The position numbers were made by a program, and so were the translations under genes. Positions 1-9,613 of a DNA stretch of 64,000 nucleotides are shown here, piece after piece. Where the stretch lies: assembly GCA_903884425.1 (NCBI GenBank), contig CAISEP010000023.1, positions 371,726 to 435,725 on the forward strand, given 5' to 3'. The notes under the pieces are model-generated. The model did not search any database. It saw only the letters and a list, made by a program, of their open reading frames with translations, and was not told where the DNA came from. The DNA is from an uncultured Caulobacterales bacterium. GTDB lineage: Bacteria; Pseudomonadota; Alphaproteobacteria; Caulobacterales; Caulobacteraceae. Position 1 is the first letter of the stretch. Every line of letters begins with the position of its first letter.

Positions 1-1
1 C

Positions 2-577
2 ATGGCGGGCAGCGGCATGTGCGATGCCGGCCGCATCCGCCGCCATCTCAAGCGCCTGCTGTGGAAGCGCGAGACTACCGTCCTGCTCACCGGCTTCCAG
101 GCCGCGGGCACTCTGGGACGGCTGCTGCAGGACGGGCACACCGCCGTGCACATCCAGGGGGAACCGATCTCGGTCAAGGCCCGGATCCGGTCCCTGGACA
201 TCTATTCCGGCCATGCCGATGCCGTCGGCCTCGAGGCCTGGGCCCGCGCCCGGGCCCCGGTGCGGGGCAACCTGATCCTCACCCACGGGGAGCCGGACTC
301 GATCCGGGCCCTGAAGCGCCGCCTGGCACCGCTGTTCGACGACCGCATCCTGACGCCGGAGCTGGATGAGTGCCTCTCCCTGGAAGCGACCCATGCCGCG
401 CCGGAGCCCTCCACCCCGCGCCTGCCGGCGGAGGCCGCCACCACCCTGGACTGGCACAACCGGCGGAGCGACTTCCTCAGCCACCTCGACGCGCACCTCG
501 AGGGCCTGTCCGACGACACCCAGCGCACGGCGGTGCTGCTGCGCCTGCAGGACGTGCTGGGCGGGCGGCGGTCCTGA
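2..577 (+). CDS. MBL-fold/beta-CASP RNA-processing exonuclease, C-terminal part (5' truncated by window edge)
   Basis: Translation MAGSGMCDAGRIRRHLK...VLLTGFQAAGTLGR...IYSGHAD...LTHGEPDS matches beta-CASP/RMMBL motifs. Confidence 0.85.
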   Translation: MAGSGMCDAGRIRRHLKRLLWKRETTVLLTGFQAAGTLGRLLQDGHTAVHIQGEPISVKARIRSLDIYSGHADAVGLEAWARARAPVRGNLILTHGEPDSIRALKRRLAPLFDDRILTPELDECLSLEATHAAPEPSTPRLPAEAATTLDWHNRRSDFLSHLDAHLEGLSDDTQRTAVLLRLQDVLGGRRS

Positions 578-600
578 GGGATGGGCCGCCCGGCCTGTCC

Positions 601-1617
601 TCAGAGCAGGCGCTGCAGGCGCAGCACGGTCAGCACGTCGATCACCGATCCGACCATCAGGGCGCAGGCATAGGCAAAGCCCAGGGGGTCGTTGTGGAAC
701 GGCAGGCCCGGCACCCCCATGCCGAACAGGCCGGTGATGAAGGTCGGGGGCAGCAGGACCGCCGACAGGACCGACAGCACGGTCAGCCGCTTGTTGGTCT
801 TGATGGCCTCCAGTCCGTTCAGCTCGTCAGTGAGGGCCCGGGCCCGCTCCCGAAGGGCCGACAGGTCCTCCGCCAGGCTGTCCATCCGCTCCGCCACCCG
901 GCGGCAGTCGGCGGCGGCGGCGTCGGTGAACCAGGCCGGCCGACGGGTGGCCATGTGCACGAGCACCGCCCGGAGCGGGATGGCCTGCCGGTGCAGGCGC
1001 ACGAGGCTGGCCCGCACATGGCCCAGAATCTCCGGGGCCGAGGCGTCCGGCCGGTCGATCAGCTGTTCCTCCAGCGCGTCCAGCTGCCGGGCCAGCTCGT
1101 GCAGCAGCATGGACGTCGCGGAGGTGAATTCGTGGATCAGGGCCGTGAACAGGTGCAGCGGACCGGGAAAGGCCCGGCCGTGCTGCAGGTCGAGATGGAC
1201 CTGGTGCAGGGTGTGGCCGGGCTGGTGCCGCGCGGAGACGAACAGGTGCGCGGCCATGACGAACTGCCAGTGGACCACCCGCCGCAGGTCCGGGCGCGCC
1301 TCCTGCTCGAAATCCGCCACCACCCCGGCGATCACGTCGCCGAAGATCTCCACATGCTGGCGGTCGCTGGGGGTGAGCAGCATGTCCACCGCTTCCCGGG
1401 GCAGATGGGGCAGGGCGGCGATCTCCAGCGGGGCCCGGGCGTCGCTGAGGTCGAAGTTCAGCCACAGCCAGCCGTCCTTCCGCTCCAGCGCCTCCCGCAG
1501 CACAGGCCCCTGGAGGATCTCCGCCGCGCCGCTGTCAAAGACCCGATAGGCCCAGACCAGCCCCTCGAAGTCCGGCCCGGTGTCGGTGACCGGGGGGATC
1601 GGGTCCGTCGCCGCCAT
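601..1617 (-). CDS. CorA/ZntB-family divalent cation transporter
   Basis: Two C-terminal TM segments with LLPPTFITGLFGMGVPGLPF at the position of the GMN motif; long helical N-terminal domain. Confidence 0.85.
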   Translation of the reverse strand: MAATDPIPPVTDTGPDFEGLVWAYRVFDSGAAEILQGPVLREALERKDGWLWLNFDLSDARAPLEIAALPHLPREAVDMLLTPSDRQHVEIFGDVIAGVVADFEQEARPDLRRVVHWQFVMAAHLFVSARHQPGHTLHQVHLDLQHGRAFPGPLHLFTALIHEFTSATSMLLHELARQLDALEEQLIDRPDASAPEILGHVRASLVRLHRQAIPLRAVLVHMATRRPAWFTDAAAADCRRVAERMDSLAEDLSALRERARALTDELNGLEAIKTNKRLTVLSVLSAVLLPPTFITGLFGMGVPGLPFHNDPLGFAYACALMVGSVIDVLTVLRLQRLL

Positions 1618-1835
1618 GATCTGCGCCTCCCTCGCGCGCGCTCACCGGCCCCTGCCGACCGGTCCGATCTGGCCGCGAACGGTCGGAGGTCGCCTTGTCC
1701 CGCATCAATCCGGCCCGAGCGGCAGGGGACCGGCGCCTTGACCATGGCGCGCGGCACCGGGATGTGCTCAATCCCACCCCGCGCCATCCCGTCCGTCCAG
1801 GACCGGACAGGGCCGGGCCCGAATTGCGAGCACGA

Positions 1836-2099
1836 ATGACTCACGCTGATCTGGTGGAGACCCTCGGCATGGCGGCCGCGGCCCTGACGACCCTGTGCTG
1901 GGTGCCCCAGGCCGTCCGGATCCTGCGCACCCGGGACACCCGGTCGATCTCGCTCGTGGCCCAGACGGCGTTCGCGGCGGGGGTGGCCCTGTGGCTGGTC
2001 TATGGCCTGATGATCACAAGCTGGCCCGTCATCCTGGCCAATGCCGTGACCCTCCTGCTCGCACTCGCCATTCTGACGATGAAGATCCGCTACCGATAG
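1836..2099 (+). CDS. SemiSWEET-family sugar transporter
   Basis: 87-aa three-TM protein; MTHADLVETLGMAAAALTTLCWVPQAVRILRTRDTRSISL is the typical PQ/SemiSWEET pattern. Internal ATG used. Confidence 0.85.
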   Translation: MTHADLVETLGMAAAALTTLCWVPQAVRILRTRDTRSISLVAQTAFAAGVALWLVYGLMITSWPVILANAVTLLLALAILTMKIRYR

Positions 2100-2124
2100 G
2101 CGCGGCCCGCGGGCGCGACCGGGC

Positions 2125-2802
2125 CTAGCCCTTGGGGGTGGCCAGCCACACCACGTGGCGCGGCCCGCTGTTGCGGCCGTTGGCGCGCACGCGGTGCTCC
2201 TCGACCCGGAAGCCGACCGAGCCCAGCCGCCGGGCGAAGGCGGGCTCCGGCGCGGCGGACCAGATGGCGAGGATGCCCCCCGGCCGCAGGGCCGCGCGCG
2301 CCTCGCTCAGGCCGAGGGCGTCATAGAGGTCGTCATTGGCCGCGCGCATCAGCCCGGCCGGTCCGTTGTCCACATCCAGCAGGATCGCGTCGTAGCGCGC
2401 CGCGGCACCGGCGATCAGCTCGCCCACATCGCCCAGATGCAGCGCCACCCGGGGATCGGACAGGCTGTCGCCATGGATGCCGGCCAGCGGCCCCCGGGCC
2501 CAGTCCACCACCTCGGGAACCAGTTCGGCGACGGTCACGCTGGCCCGGGGCCCGAACCGGGCGAGGGCCGCGCGCAGGGTGAAGCCCATGCCCAGCCCGC
2601 CGATCAGGATCGCCGGCCGGGCCCGGTCCTGCAGCCGGTCGGCGGTCAGGGTGGCGAGGGCCTCCTCGGAGCCGCTGAGGCGGGTGCCCATCAGCTCGTC
2701 GGCCCCGGCGAAGATGGCGAACTCGGTGCCGCGCTGCCTCAGGCGCAGCTCGCCCGTCCCGCCCGGCACCCGCGCCGTCCCCAGTTCCACCCATCGGATC
2801 AT
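2125..2802 (-). CDS. Spermidine synthase-like / class I SAM methyltransferase fold protein
   Basis: MIRWVELGTARVPGGTGELRLRQRGTEFAIFAGADELMGTRLSGSEEALA...ILIGGLGMGFTLRAAL...LLDVDNGP. Confidence 0.8.
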   Translation of the reverse strand: MIRWVELGTARVPGGTGELRLRQRGTEFAIFAGADELMGTRLSGSEEALATLTADRLQDRARPAILIGGLGMGFTLRAALARFGPRASVTVAELVPEVVDWARGPLAGIHGDSLSDPRVALHLGDVGELIAGAAARYDAILLDVDNGPAGLMRAANDDLYDALGLSEARAALRPGGILAIWSAAPEPAFARRLGSVGFRVEEHRVRANGRNSGPRHVVWLATPKG

Positions 2803-2867
2803 CTTTGCCCTGACTTCGCCTGACGCCCGGTCGGACCGATGCGGACCGGTTCCTGTAGCGCGGAATG

Positions 2868-2912
2868 GGTCGGAGTCTAAGGGGCCGGAATCTGAGGGCC
2901 CGGAGTCGAACG
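2868..2912. repeat. Three degenerate 15-bp tandem repeats (consensus GGNCGGARTCTRAGG)
   Basis: GGTCGGAGTCTAAGG / GGCCGGAATCTGAGG / GCCCGGAGTCGAACG read directly. Confidence 0.8.
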
Positions 2913-2938
2913 GCGCAGGCAAGGCGGCGCGCGCAGCT

Positions 2939-4021
2939 TCAGGCCAGGGCCCGCAGGGCCTGGCGGCAGGCCAGCTCGAACTGGGCGACCACCATGCCCT
3001 TCCAGTCATCGCTCTCCACATAGAAGGCGGCACGGATGTCCCGCTTGATCGCGCGGGCGAGGGGGCCCTGCGGATCGCCATGGGCGTGCAGCCAGTTGTC
3101 GGCGATCAGGGACCAGATCACCTGCTCCCCCGGCAGGGTGCCGAACTCCAGGGCCATGGCCGTCACCTCCGCGTGGCGCAGCAGGTCCGCAGCGGCGGTG
3201 AGGCCGTCCCCCACCAGGGGGCTGGAGGACGAGGACCCGTCCCGGGTGGAGGTCACCGCCGCACCGTACCAGGCCCTGGCCCGGCGGAAGGCGTCGGAGG
3301 TCCGGGGCGCGGTGACGATCTGCTCCCCGATTCCGCGGGCCCCCAGGCCCGAATGCACGTCGATCAGCGCCACCCGGCCCGCCTGGCCCAGATAGTGGGC
3401 GAAGATCGCCGTCTGGGTCCGGCGGGACCAGGTGGGGGCGTCTCCGCCATAATAGATGCCCCGGGGATGGCGGTACTGCCCGCCGCTGAGCGCCACGCCG
3501 AGCGCCGCCGGACCGTGCGCGGCCGCATAGGCCTGGAAGGCGGCCTCCGCCTCCGGCCGGGCGCGGTCGGTCCAGACGGCGGGGGAGATCACGCCGGCGA
3601 GCTGGTCATAGCCCGGGTTTTCCGGCAGCGGCGCGGCGAAGTCGATCCAGTTGCGGTTCATGTCCACATTCTCGTGGGTCACCCGCCGCTCCCAGGCAAA
3701 GCCGTGGGGGTTCACCCCGTGGATCATCAGCACTGCAAGCCCGGGGGGCAGCCGGGACGCCCCTCCGCTGCGCCGCAGCCAGTCTACCTGCGCCCCCGAT
3801 CCGGCAAAGCCCTCCACCCCGTGGGTCCCGGACAGGACCACCAGCAGCGCCTCGGCCTCCGCCGGGCCGAACCAGGCCACGTCACAGGAGACCGAACCGC
3901 CGTCGGGGCCGGGCTCTGGATGGGTCAGCCGCTCCAGCCGTCCCTGGGCGGCGGTGGCGGCGGCGGTGAACCGGTCGCGGGCCCCGGCATAGTCCGGCGC
4001 GAAGCTGTCGGCGGTGGTCAT
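2939..4021 (-). CDS. DUF2817 (M14-like metallocarboxypeptidase-related) protein
   Basis: VVLSGTHGVEGFAGSGAQVDWL, MIHGVNPHGFAWERRVTHENVDMNRNWIDF and IDVHSGLGARG motifs typical of DUF2817. Confidence 0.85.
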   Translation of the reverse strand: MTTADSFAPDYAGARDRFTAAATAAQGRLERLTHPEPGPDGGSVSCDVAWFGPAEAEALLVVLSGTHGVEGFAGSGAQVDWLRRSGGASRLPPGLAVLMIHGVNPHGFAWERRVTHENVDMNRNWIDFAAPLPENPGYDQLAGVISPAVWTDRARPEAEAAFQAYAAAHGPAALGVALSGGQYRHPRGIYYGGDAPTWSRRTQTAIFAHYLGQAGRVALIDVHSGLGARGIGEQIVTAPRTSDAFRRARAWYGAAVTSTRDGSSSSSPLVGDGLTAAADLLRHAEVTAMALEFGTLPGEQVIWSLIADNWLHAHGDPQGPLARAIKRDIRAAFYVESDDWKGMVVAQFELACRQALRALA

Positions 4022-4920
4022 GGCACCCCCGCGGCGTCGAAGCCGAGGGCGAAGGTCAGGGCCCGGCCGAGGGCGGCGGGAATGACGCTCACATGCCCCT
4101 CGCCCTCGAACACCACCGTGGCCACCTCCGCCCCCGGGCGGGCGGCGAGACGGGCCCCCAGGCTGCGGACATTCTCCACCATCCGCGAGCGGGACATGGC
4201 GGCCTCCGCGGCGGGGCGGGAGCCGAAATGGGCCAGCGCCGCCCGGTCGGGATGGGCCTCCAGGGCCCCGGCGGTGAGCAGGAGGCGGCGACCGGCCAGG
4301 TCAGGGTCGGACAGGGTCCGCTCCCCCGCCAGGACCGCGTCGTCGGCCCACCAGATGGACGGGCTGGAGGCGATGACCGTCCGCCAGTCCCCCGGCGACC
4401 GGAACAGGGCGTGCAGGGCCGCGTGCCCCGCCAGGGAATGGCCGAACAGGGTCTGGTCGGCGGGATTGACCGGTGCCAGCTGCGCCAGCGCCGGGCGGAT
4501 CTCGTCCCGCAGCACGTCGAGAAAGGCGTCGAGGCCGCCGGTGGTCTCCACGGTCATGCCCGGCGCCGACCAGCCCAGCCCCGCCAGCCAGTCCGCCCGG
4601 GCCGGAAGGGACAGGTCCTGGAACCGCAGGGTGAGGGCGGCGAACAGGTCCTCGGTGGGATAGCCGATCCCCACCACCACCGCCGGGCGCGCCTCCCCGG
4701 CCAGGACCAGGCTGCGCTGCAGTCCCGCCGCCAGGGGGAAGTGCAGGTTGCCGTCGAGGACCGTGATCACCGGAAAGCCCTCCGGCGGCGGCGGGGTGGG
4801 GGGAATGTCGACGAACAGGCGATAGGCCCGGCCATTGCCCGATGCCGTGACGTCGAATGTCTGGCCGGTCGTGGTGACGAAGGGGCGGCCGTCGGCCAGG
4901 GCGAGGGGGGAGGGGGTCAT
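4018..4920 (-). CDS. Alpha/beta-hydrolase, putative esterase (siderophore-esterase/IroE-BesA-like)
   Basis: PVITVLDGNLHFPLA, nucleophile elbow LFGHSLAGHAALHALF, SPSIWW, VFEGEGHVSV. 4-nt overlap with both neighbours. Confidence 0.8.
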   Translation of the reverse strand: MTPSPLALADGRPFVTTTGQTFDVTASGNGRAYRLFVDIPPTPPPPEGFPVITVLDGNLHFPLAAGLQRSLVLAGEARPAVVVGIGYPTEDLFAALTLRFQDLSLPARADWLAGLGWSAPGMTVETTGGLDAFLDVLRDEIRPALAQLAPVNPADQTLFGHSLAGHAALHALFRSPGDWRTVIASSPSIWWADDAVLAGERTLSDPDLAGRRLLLTAGALEAHPDRAALAHFGSRPAAEAAMSRSRMVENVRSLGARLAARPGAEVATVVFEGEGHVSVIPAALGRALTFALGFDAAGVP

Positions 4921-6413
4921 GCGGAAGGCTCCGGTGAGGTCGCGGCGCGGGCGATGCTGGCGAGACGGGACAGGTGGCTGGCGCGGTCGATGCGGTAGAA
5001 GGCGATCATGCAGATGGCCAGACCGCTGGTGACCGCGGTGATGGGAAGATAGATGAGGGCCAGGTGGCGCAGCACCTCCGCCGGGACATGGCCGGGGATC
5101 GCCCGCTCTGGAAAGCGGACGAACTGCAGGATCAGGCCGGTGCCCATGGACCCGATGCCGGTGACGATCTGCTTCAGCATGGTGTCCGCGGAGAACAGCA
5201 GCCCCTCCGACCGGCGGCCGGTGGCGGCCTGCACGTCCTCGACGATGTCGGCCATCATCGAGGTCACCAGGACCAGCCCGACAATGGCCAGCGTCGCTCC
5301 GAACAGGCCGTCGACGACCAGCAGCGGCAGGATCACCGGCGCGCCGTTGGGGGGCAGCACGCCGAGCAGGCGCAGGCTGATCGGCATGACGCCGAACAGG
5401 GACGCCAGGGCGAAGGTGCTGATGATCGCCCGCTTCTTGCCCAGCCGTGCCCCGAGCGCGGGGGCCAGCAGGAAGGCGACCAGCGGGGTGATCCCCACCG
5501 AGCCGGTGATGGCGGAGACCTCCTTCGCGCTCAGCTCCCAGAGATAGGTGTTGAAATAGTCGCCCAGCCCGCCGACCAGCCCCGTGCCGATGCCGGAGAT
5601 CACGCCGGACAGGGTCAGGGCCAGGAAGTTGCGGTTCAGCAGGGTCCCGCCGATGGTGGCCAGCAGGTCGCGCAGGGTGCCGTGGGGCTCCGGACGGCTC
5701 AGGCGGCGGATCTGCCCGTGGGTGCCCGCCGCACAGACCAGGATCGACACCAGGATCATGCCCGCCAGCGCCGTGCCGTAGCCGGCATAGCCCGCCGGGT
5801 TCAGCTGCCCCGGCAGGGCGTGGCCCCGGGTATCGACGAACGGCCGCAGCAGGACCGTCAGGGCGAAGACGATCATCCCCACCGGCGCGATGATGCCGAA
5901 CAGGTAGCGCCACCCCGCCAGGCGGGTCCGCTCGTCATAGTCCGGCGCCAGCTCCGGCAGCAGGGAGGCGCTGGGGATCTCGAACAGGGCGATGGAGAGG
6001 CGGGCGCAGATGATGCAGCCCAGCATCCAGCCGAACAGGGGGCCGCGCTCCAGATGGCCCGGGGGATTGAGCAGCGCCCAGACCGATGCCGCCGCGGGCA
6101 GGGCGGAGGCGTACATGAAGGGGTGCCGCCGCCCCCAGGCCGATCGCCACATGTCCGACAGCTGGCCGATCACCGGGCTGGCCAGGGCATCCACGATCAG
6201 GGCCAGGCCGATGGCCCCCGACACCCAGACCGACGGCAGGCCCAGCACCTGGTTGTAGAACAGCATGACCGCGCCGATGGCCACCGCCTTCATGCCGAAC
6301 GCCGCCGAGCCCGCCGCATAGGCCAGCCGCACGCCCAGGGCCAGACGCGGCGGGGGGCGCAGGCCCTGCGGCGGCGGTCCGGTCATCTCCCTCGTCTCCC
6401 CGCGGCCGGTCAC
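4917..6413 (-). CDS. MFS transporter, glycoside-pentoside-hexuronide:cation symporter-like
   Basis: 12-TM pattern; LIVDALASPVIGQLSDMWRSAWGRRHPFMYASALP motif of MFS_2. GTG start at 6413 overlaps upstream stop; ATG at 6386 is an alternative. Confidence 0.85.
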   Translation of the reverse strand: MTGRGETREMTGPPPQGLRPPPRLALGVRLAYAAGSAAFGMKAVAIGAVMLFYNQVLGLPSVWVSGAIGLALIVDALASPVIGQLSDMWRSAWGRRHPFMYASALPAAASVWALLNPPGHLERGPLFGWMLGCIICARLSIALFEIPSASLLPELAPDYDERTRLAGWRYLFGIIAPVGMIVFALTVLLRPFVDTRGHALPGQLNPAGYAGYGTALAGMILVSILVCAAGTHGQIRRLSRPEPHGTLRDLLATIGGTLLNRNFLALTLSGVISGIGTGLVGGLGDYFNTYLWELSAKEVSAITGSVGITPLVAFLLAPALGARLGKKRAIISTFALASLFGVMPISLRLLGVLPPNGAPVILPLLVVDGLFGATLAIVGLVLVTSMMADIVEDVQAATGRRSEGLLFSADTMLKQIVTGIGSMGTGLILQFVRFPERAIPGHVPAEVLRHLALIYLPITAVTSGLAICMIAFYRIDRASHLSRLASIARAATSPEPSA

Positions 6414-8656
6414 CAGTTTGCGGCGAGGGACAGGCCGAAGGTGCGGGGCTGGTACAGGGTCGCCGACTGCGGCCCGAAGCCCCCCGCCAGGGTATTGGAG
6501 CTCAGGGAATTGATCGCCAGGGTGTTTCCCGCGTTCTTCACGAAGGCGGTCAGGGTCCAGCGGTCGGTGGCCAGCCCGGCCTTGAGGTCCGTCAGGCTGT
6601 AGGCAGGCGTGATCTGCCGCCCCCCGGTGAAGTCGAAGTCCGCATAGCGCGAGCCGGTGGTGCGCCAGTTGACCCCCACGAAGCCGGACCAGGGGCCGGC
6701 CAGGTGGCGCTCATAGTCCGCGCTGACGGAGGTGCTCAGTCGGGGCACCACCGGCAGCCGGTCGCCGGAATGGCCGTTGACGCTGGCCGGCGTGTCCGAG
6801 GTCAGGTGCGCGTCGGTATAGGCTCCGTTGACGTCCAGGTTCAGGCCCGCCAGGGGCCGCCAGCCGAGGTTCCATTCCAGCCCGGTGCTGCGGGCCTCGC
6901 CCCCGTTGACCACCGCGCTCTCCCCGCCGAAGGCCGCCGAGAGCTGGATCTTGCGCCATTCGATGTCGAAGGCCGAGACCTCGGCGACGATGCGGCCGTG
7001 GTCCAGGCTCGCCTTCACCCCGGTCTCGTAGTTCAGCGTGGTGGAGGAATGAAAGACGACGGGGACGGTGTTGTCGGCCGTGGGGATCACCGCGTTCGGC
7101 CCGCCGGGGACGAAGCCCTCGGCGACCCTCGCATAGACCATCACCGAGGGCCGCAGGTGCCAGCGGGCATCGGTCGAGAAGGTGAACACCCCCTCCGACG
7201 AGGGCGCGCCGAAGACCGCAGTCCCGCCCAGCAGGCCGAAGCCCGCCTCGTGGAAGGACTGGTCGTTGTGGCTGTAGCGGCCACCTGCGGCCAGGTCGAA
7301 GGTCGGGGTCACGTGCCAGTCGGCATCGGCGAAGACCGCCGTCTCCCGGTAGCTGTTGCGGAAATAGAAGCCGCCGCTGCTGATCGGGAAATTGTACAGG
7401 ATCTGCCGGCTGGTGGGGTCGATGGGATAGGTGAACTGGTCCAGCCGCCCCTTCTGGTCGGCGTAATAAGCCCCCAGCTGCCATTCCAGCGGCTGGTCGG
7501 GCAGGGAGGACAGGCGCAGCTCCTGGGTCACCTGGTGGTTGCCCGCCGGTTGCGGCAGGGCCAGGCCATAGGGGACGTAGGTGCCGAGGATCGCGGCGAA
7601 GATCGGGTTCAGGATCGGGCTGTAGAGGGACGAGGCGTCCGACTGCAGCACGCTGTCATAGCGCGTGTAGCTGGTTGACGAGACCAGCCGCGCCCAGGAC
7701 AGGGCGTAGTCCACGGTCAGGTTGTAGATCGCATTGTCCACATGCCCCGGATTGCCGATCAGGGTGGACTTGGCCAGGGGGGCAATGGTGGGTTGCAGGG
7801 TGAAGGGCTGCACCGTCTCGGCCGCCGCGTCGTCGAACGCCCGCCGCTGCAGGGCGGCGCTGAGCCGCAGCGAGAGGCTGTCCGTCGGCTTGAACAGCAG
7901 GGACAGCCGCCCGCCCCGGGTGGAGGCGGTATTGATGTCCTTCAGCCCGCGGGAGGGATCGTTGATGAAGCCCGGCGCGTCGTTGCTGTAGCCCACCATC
8001 CGCAGGGCCAGCCGGTCCCCCAGGGGCAGGTTGACCATGCCGTGCAGGTCGTGGCCGGACCCGCCCCCGTCCACGGTGTTGATCCCCGCCTCGGCGGCGG
8101 CGGCGAAGTGCGTCGGGTCCGGGGCGTTGGTGACGTACTTCAGCAGCCCGCCCAGGGCATTGGCGCCATAGAGCGTGCCCTGCGGCCCGCGCAGCACCTC
8201 CACCCGCTGCAGGTCGAAGGTGTCGATGTTCGGGGTGACGAAGTCCGACAGGCCCACCGTGCCGTTGGCCGTGTAGGGCGTCTCGTCGATATAGGTCGCC
8301 ACCGAGCTGTTGACGCTCAGCGTACCGGTGGTCAGGCCGCGGATGACCAGCTGGCTGCCGAAGCCGCCCACCCCCACCATCTGCAGGCCCGGCACCGTGG
8401 CCACGAAGTCCTCGAGGCGGAAGCTCGCCGACCGGACCAGGTCCGCGCCCCCGAGGGCGGTCAGGGACATGGGCACGTCCAGGGTCTTTTCCCCGCGCTT
8501 CTCGGCGGTGACGATCACCTCCGCCACCGTCGCGGGGGCCTCCGCCGCCGCCTCGGCCGCCTCGGCCCGCGCCCGCGGTGCCGCCAGGCTGACGGTCGCG
8601 GCAAGGGCCAGCGTGGATGCACATGTGACGAGGCCGCGTCGTGTCGAGCTGTTCAT
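6410..8656 (-). CDS. TonB-dependent receptor
   Basis: Signal peptide, VAEVIVTAEKRGEKTLDVPMSLTAL plug, RVEVLRGPQGTLYGANALGGLLKYVT, C-terminal beta-barrel ending PRTFGLSLAANW. Confidence 0.95.
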   Translation of the reverse strand: MNSSTRRGLVTCASTLALAATVSLAAPRARAEAAEAAAEAPATVAEVIVTAEKRGEKTLDVPMSLTALGGADLVRSASFRLEDFVATVPGLQMVGVGGFGSQLVIRGLTTGTLSVNSSVATYIDETPYTANGTVGLSDFVTPNIDTFDLQRVEVLRGPQGTLYGANALGGLLKYVTNAPDPTHFAAAAEAGINTVDGGGSGHDLHGMVNLPLGDRLALRMVGYSNDAPGFINDPSRGLKDINTASTRGGRLSLLFKPTDSLSLRLSAALQRRAFDDAAAETVQPFTLQPTIAPLAKSTLIGNPGHVDNAIYNLTVDYALSWARLVSSTSYTRYDSVLQSDASSLYSPILNPIFAAILGTYVPYGLALPQPAGNHQVTQELRLSSLPDQPLEWQLGAYYADQKGRLDQFTYPIDPTSRQILYNFPISSGGFYFRNSYRETAVFADADWHVTPTFDLAAGGRYSHNDQSFHEAGFGLLGGTAVFGAPSSEGVFTFSTDARWHLRPSVMVYARVAEGFVPGGPNAVIPTADNTVPVVFHSSTTLNYETGVKASLDHGRIVAEVSAFDIEWRKIQLSAAFGGESAVVNGGEARSTGLEWNLGWRPLAGLNLDVNGAYTDAHLTSDTPASVNGHSGDRLPVVPRLSTSVSADYERHLAGPWSGFVGVNWRTTGSRYADFDFTGGRQITPAYSLTDLKAGLATDRWTLTAFVKNAGNTLAINSLSSNTLAGGFGPQSATLYQPRTFGLSLAANW

Positions 8657-8727
8657 GGTCCCCTCCCTGTTGGTGTCGGCCTGATCCCGACGTCTCGCCG
8701 GTCGCCGTCTTGATCGGGAGTAAAAAG

Positions 8728-8743
8728 CAATATGTATTTATTG
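8728..8743. promoter_or_regulatory. Operator-like palindrome CAATA-TGTATT-TATTG between divergent TonB receptor and TetR genes
   Basis: Perfect 5-bp arms, 6-bp spacer, AT-rich in a GC-rich context. Confidence 0.5.
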
Positions 8744-8850
8744 TAAATGGCACCTCCGGACCTTTTTTGGGCTGCGTCGGATCGGAAAATCCGGCTAGAG
8801 TCCCGTCAGGTTCCGGGGCGGGTGCCCGAGACCCGACGAAAGCACACCGG

Positions 8851-9540
8851 ATGACACAGACGGCTTCCCCCCCGGCGCGCCCGCCACGGTCGAGACGATC
8901 CCAGGCGGAGCGCAGCACCGAATCCCGCGAACGGCTGCTGACGGCGACCATCCGGCTGCTGCGGGACGGCGGCTATTCCGCGGCCAGCGTGAAGGCCATC
9001 GCCGCGGAGGCGGGCATGAGCCTGGGCTCCCTGCAGCACCACTTCCCCACCAAGGCCCGGCTGATGACGGCGGTGGTGGAGCGGCTGGCGGAGAAGCGGC
9101 TGGACGTCTACCGGGCCCAGGCCGAGGTCATTGCCGACCCCCTCGCCCGCTATGTGGGCTCGTTCGATTCCACCTGGGCCCTCGTGAAGGAGCCGGAATT
9201 CGTCGCGGTGCTCGAGATCCTGCTGGCCCGGCGCAGCGACCCGGAGCTGCGGGCGGAATCCGAGGCGGCCATCGAGGGCAACGAGACCGCCATGAAGCAG
9301 TGGGTGAGCCGCCTGGCCGCCGATGTGGGAGATCCCCCCGCCGTCGCCCATTTCCGCCGCAGCCTCAGCAACACCTTCCTCTACGGGCTGGCCATGCAGC
9401 TCACCGTCGGCATGGACCCGGCGGAGGCGGAGGAACTGGCCGCCTTCTGGAAGGCGCTGATCCTCCTGGCCGGTCGGCATCCGGAGTTGCTGCCCCCGCA
9501 CCTGTGGACCGCGCCCCCGGCCGGGGCACAGGAGCCCTGA
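8851..9540 (+). CDS. TetR/AcrR-family transcriptional regulator
   Basis: RERLLTATIRLLRDGGYSAASVKAIAAEAGMSLGSLQHHFPTKARLM HTH. Confidence 0.92.
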   Translation: MTQTASPPARPPRSRRSQAERSTESRERLLTATIRLLRDGGYSAASVKAIAAEAGMSLGSLQHHFPTKARLMTAVVERLAEKRLDVYRAQAEVIADPLARYVGSFDSTWALVKEPEFVAVLEILLARRSDPELRAESEAAIEGNETAMKQWVSRLAADVGDPPAVAHFRRSLSNTFLYGLAMQLTVGMDPAEAEELAAFWKALILLAGRHPELLPPHLWTAPPAGAQEP

Positions 9541-9613
9541 CGTCTTGACGCGGCCAGGGGACTGATGGCGCGATGAGCCATCCGTTCGAACCTCGCTGTC
9601 CAGGAGACCCGAC

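Noticed and set aside
370-1839. 489-aa plus-strand ORF
   Set aside because: Antisense to the CorA/ZntB gene, low-complexity Gln/Arg/Gly composition typical of high-GC shadow ORFs.
2477-4663. 728-aa plus-strand ORF
   Set aside because: Antisense across spermidine synthase-like, DUF2817 and esterase genes; no recognisable motifs.
4974-6602. 542-aa plus-strand ORF
   Set aside because: Antisense of the MFS transporter; Gln/Asp/His/Arg-rich shadow composition.
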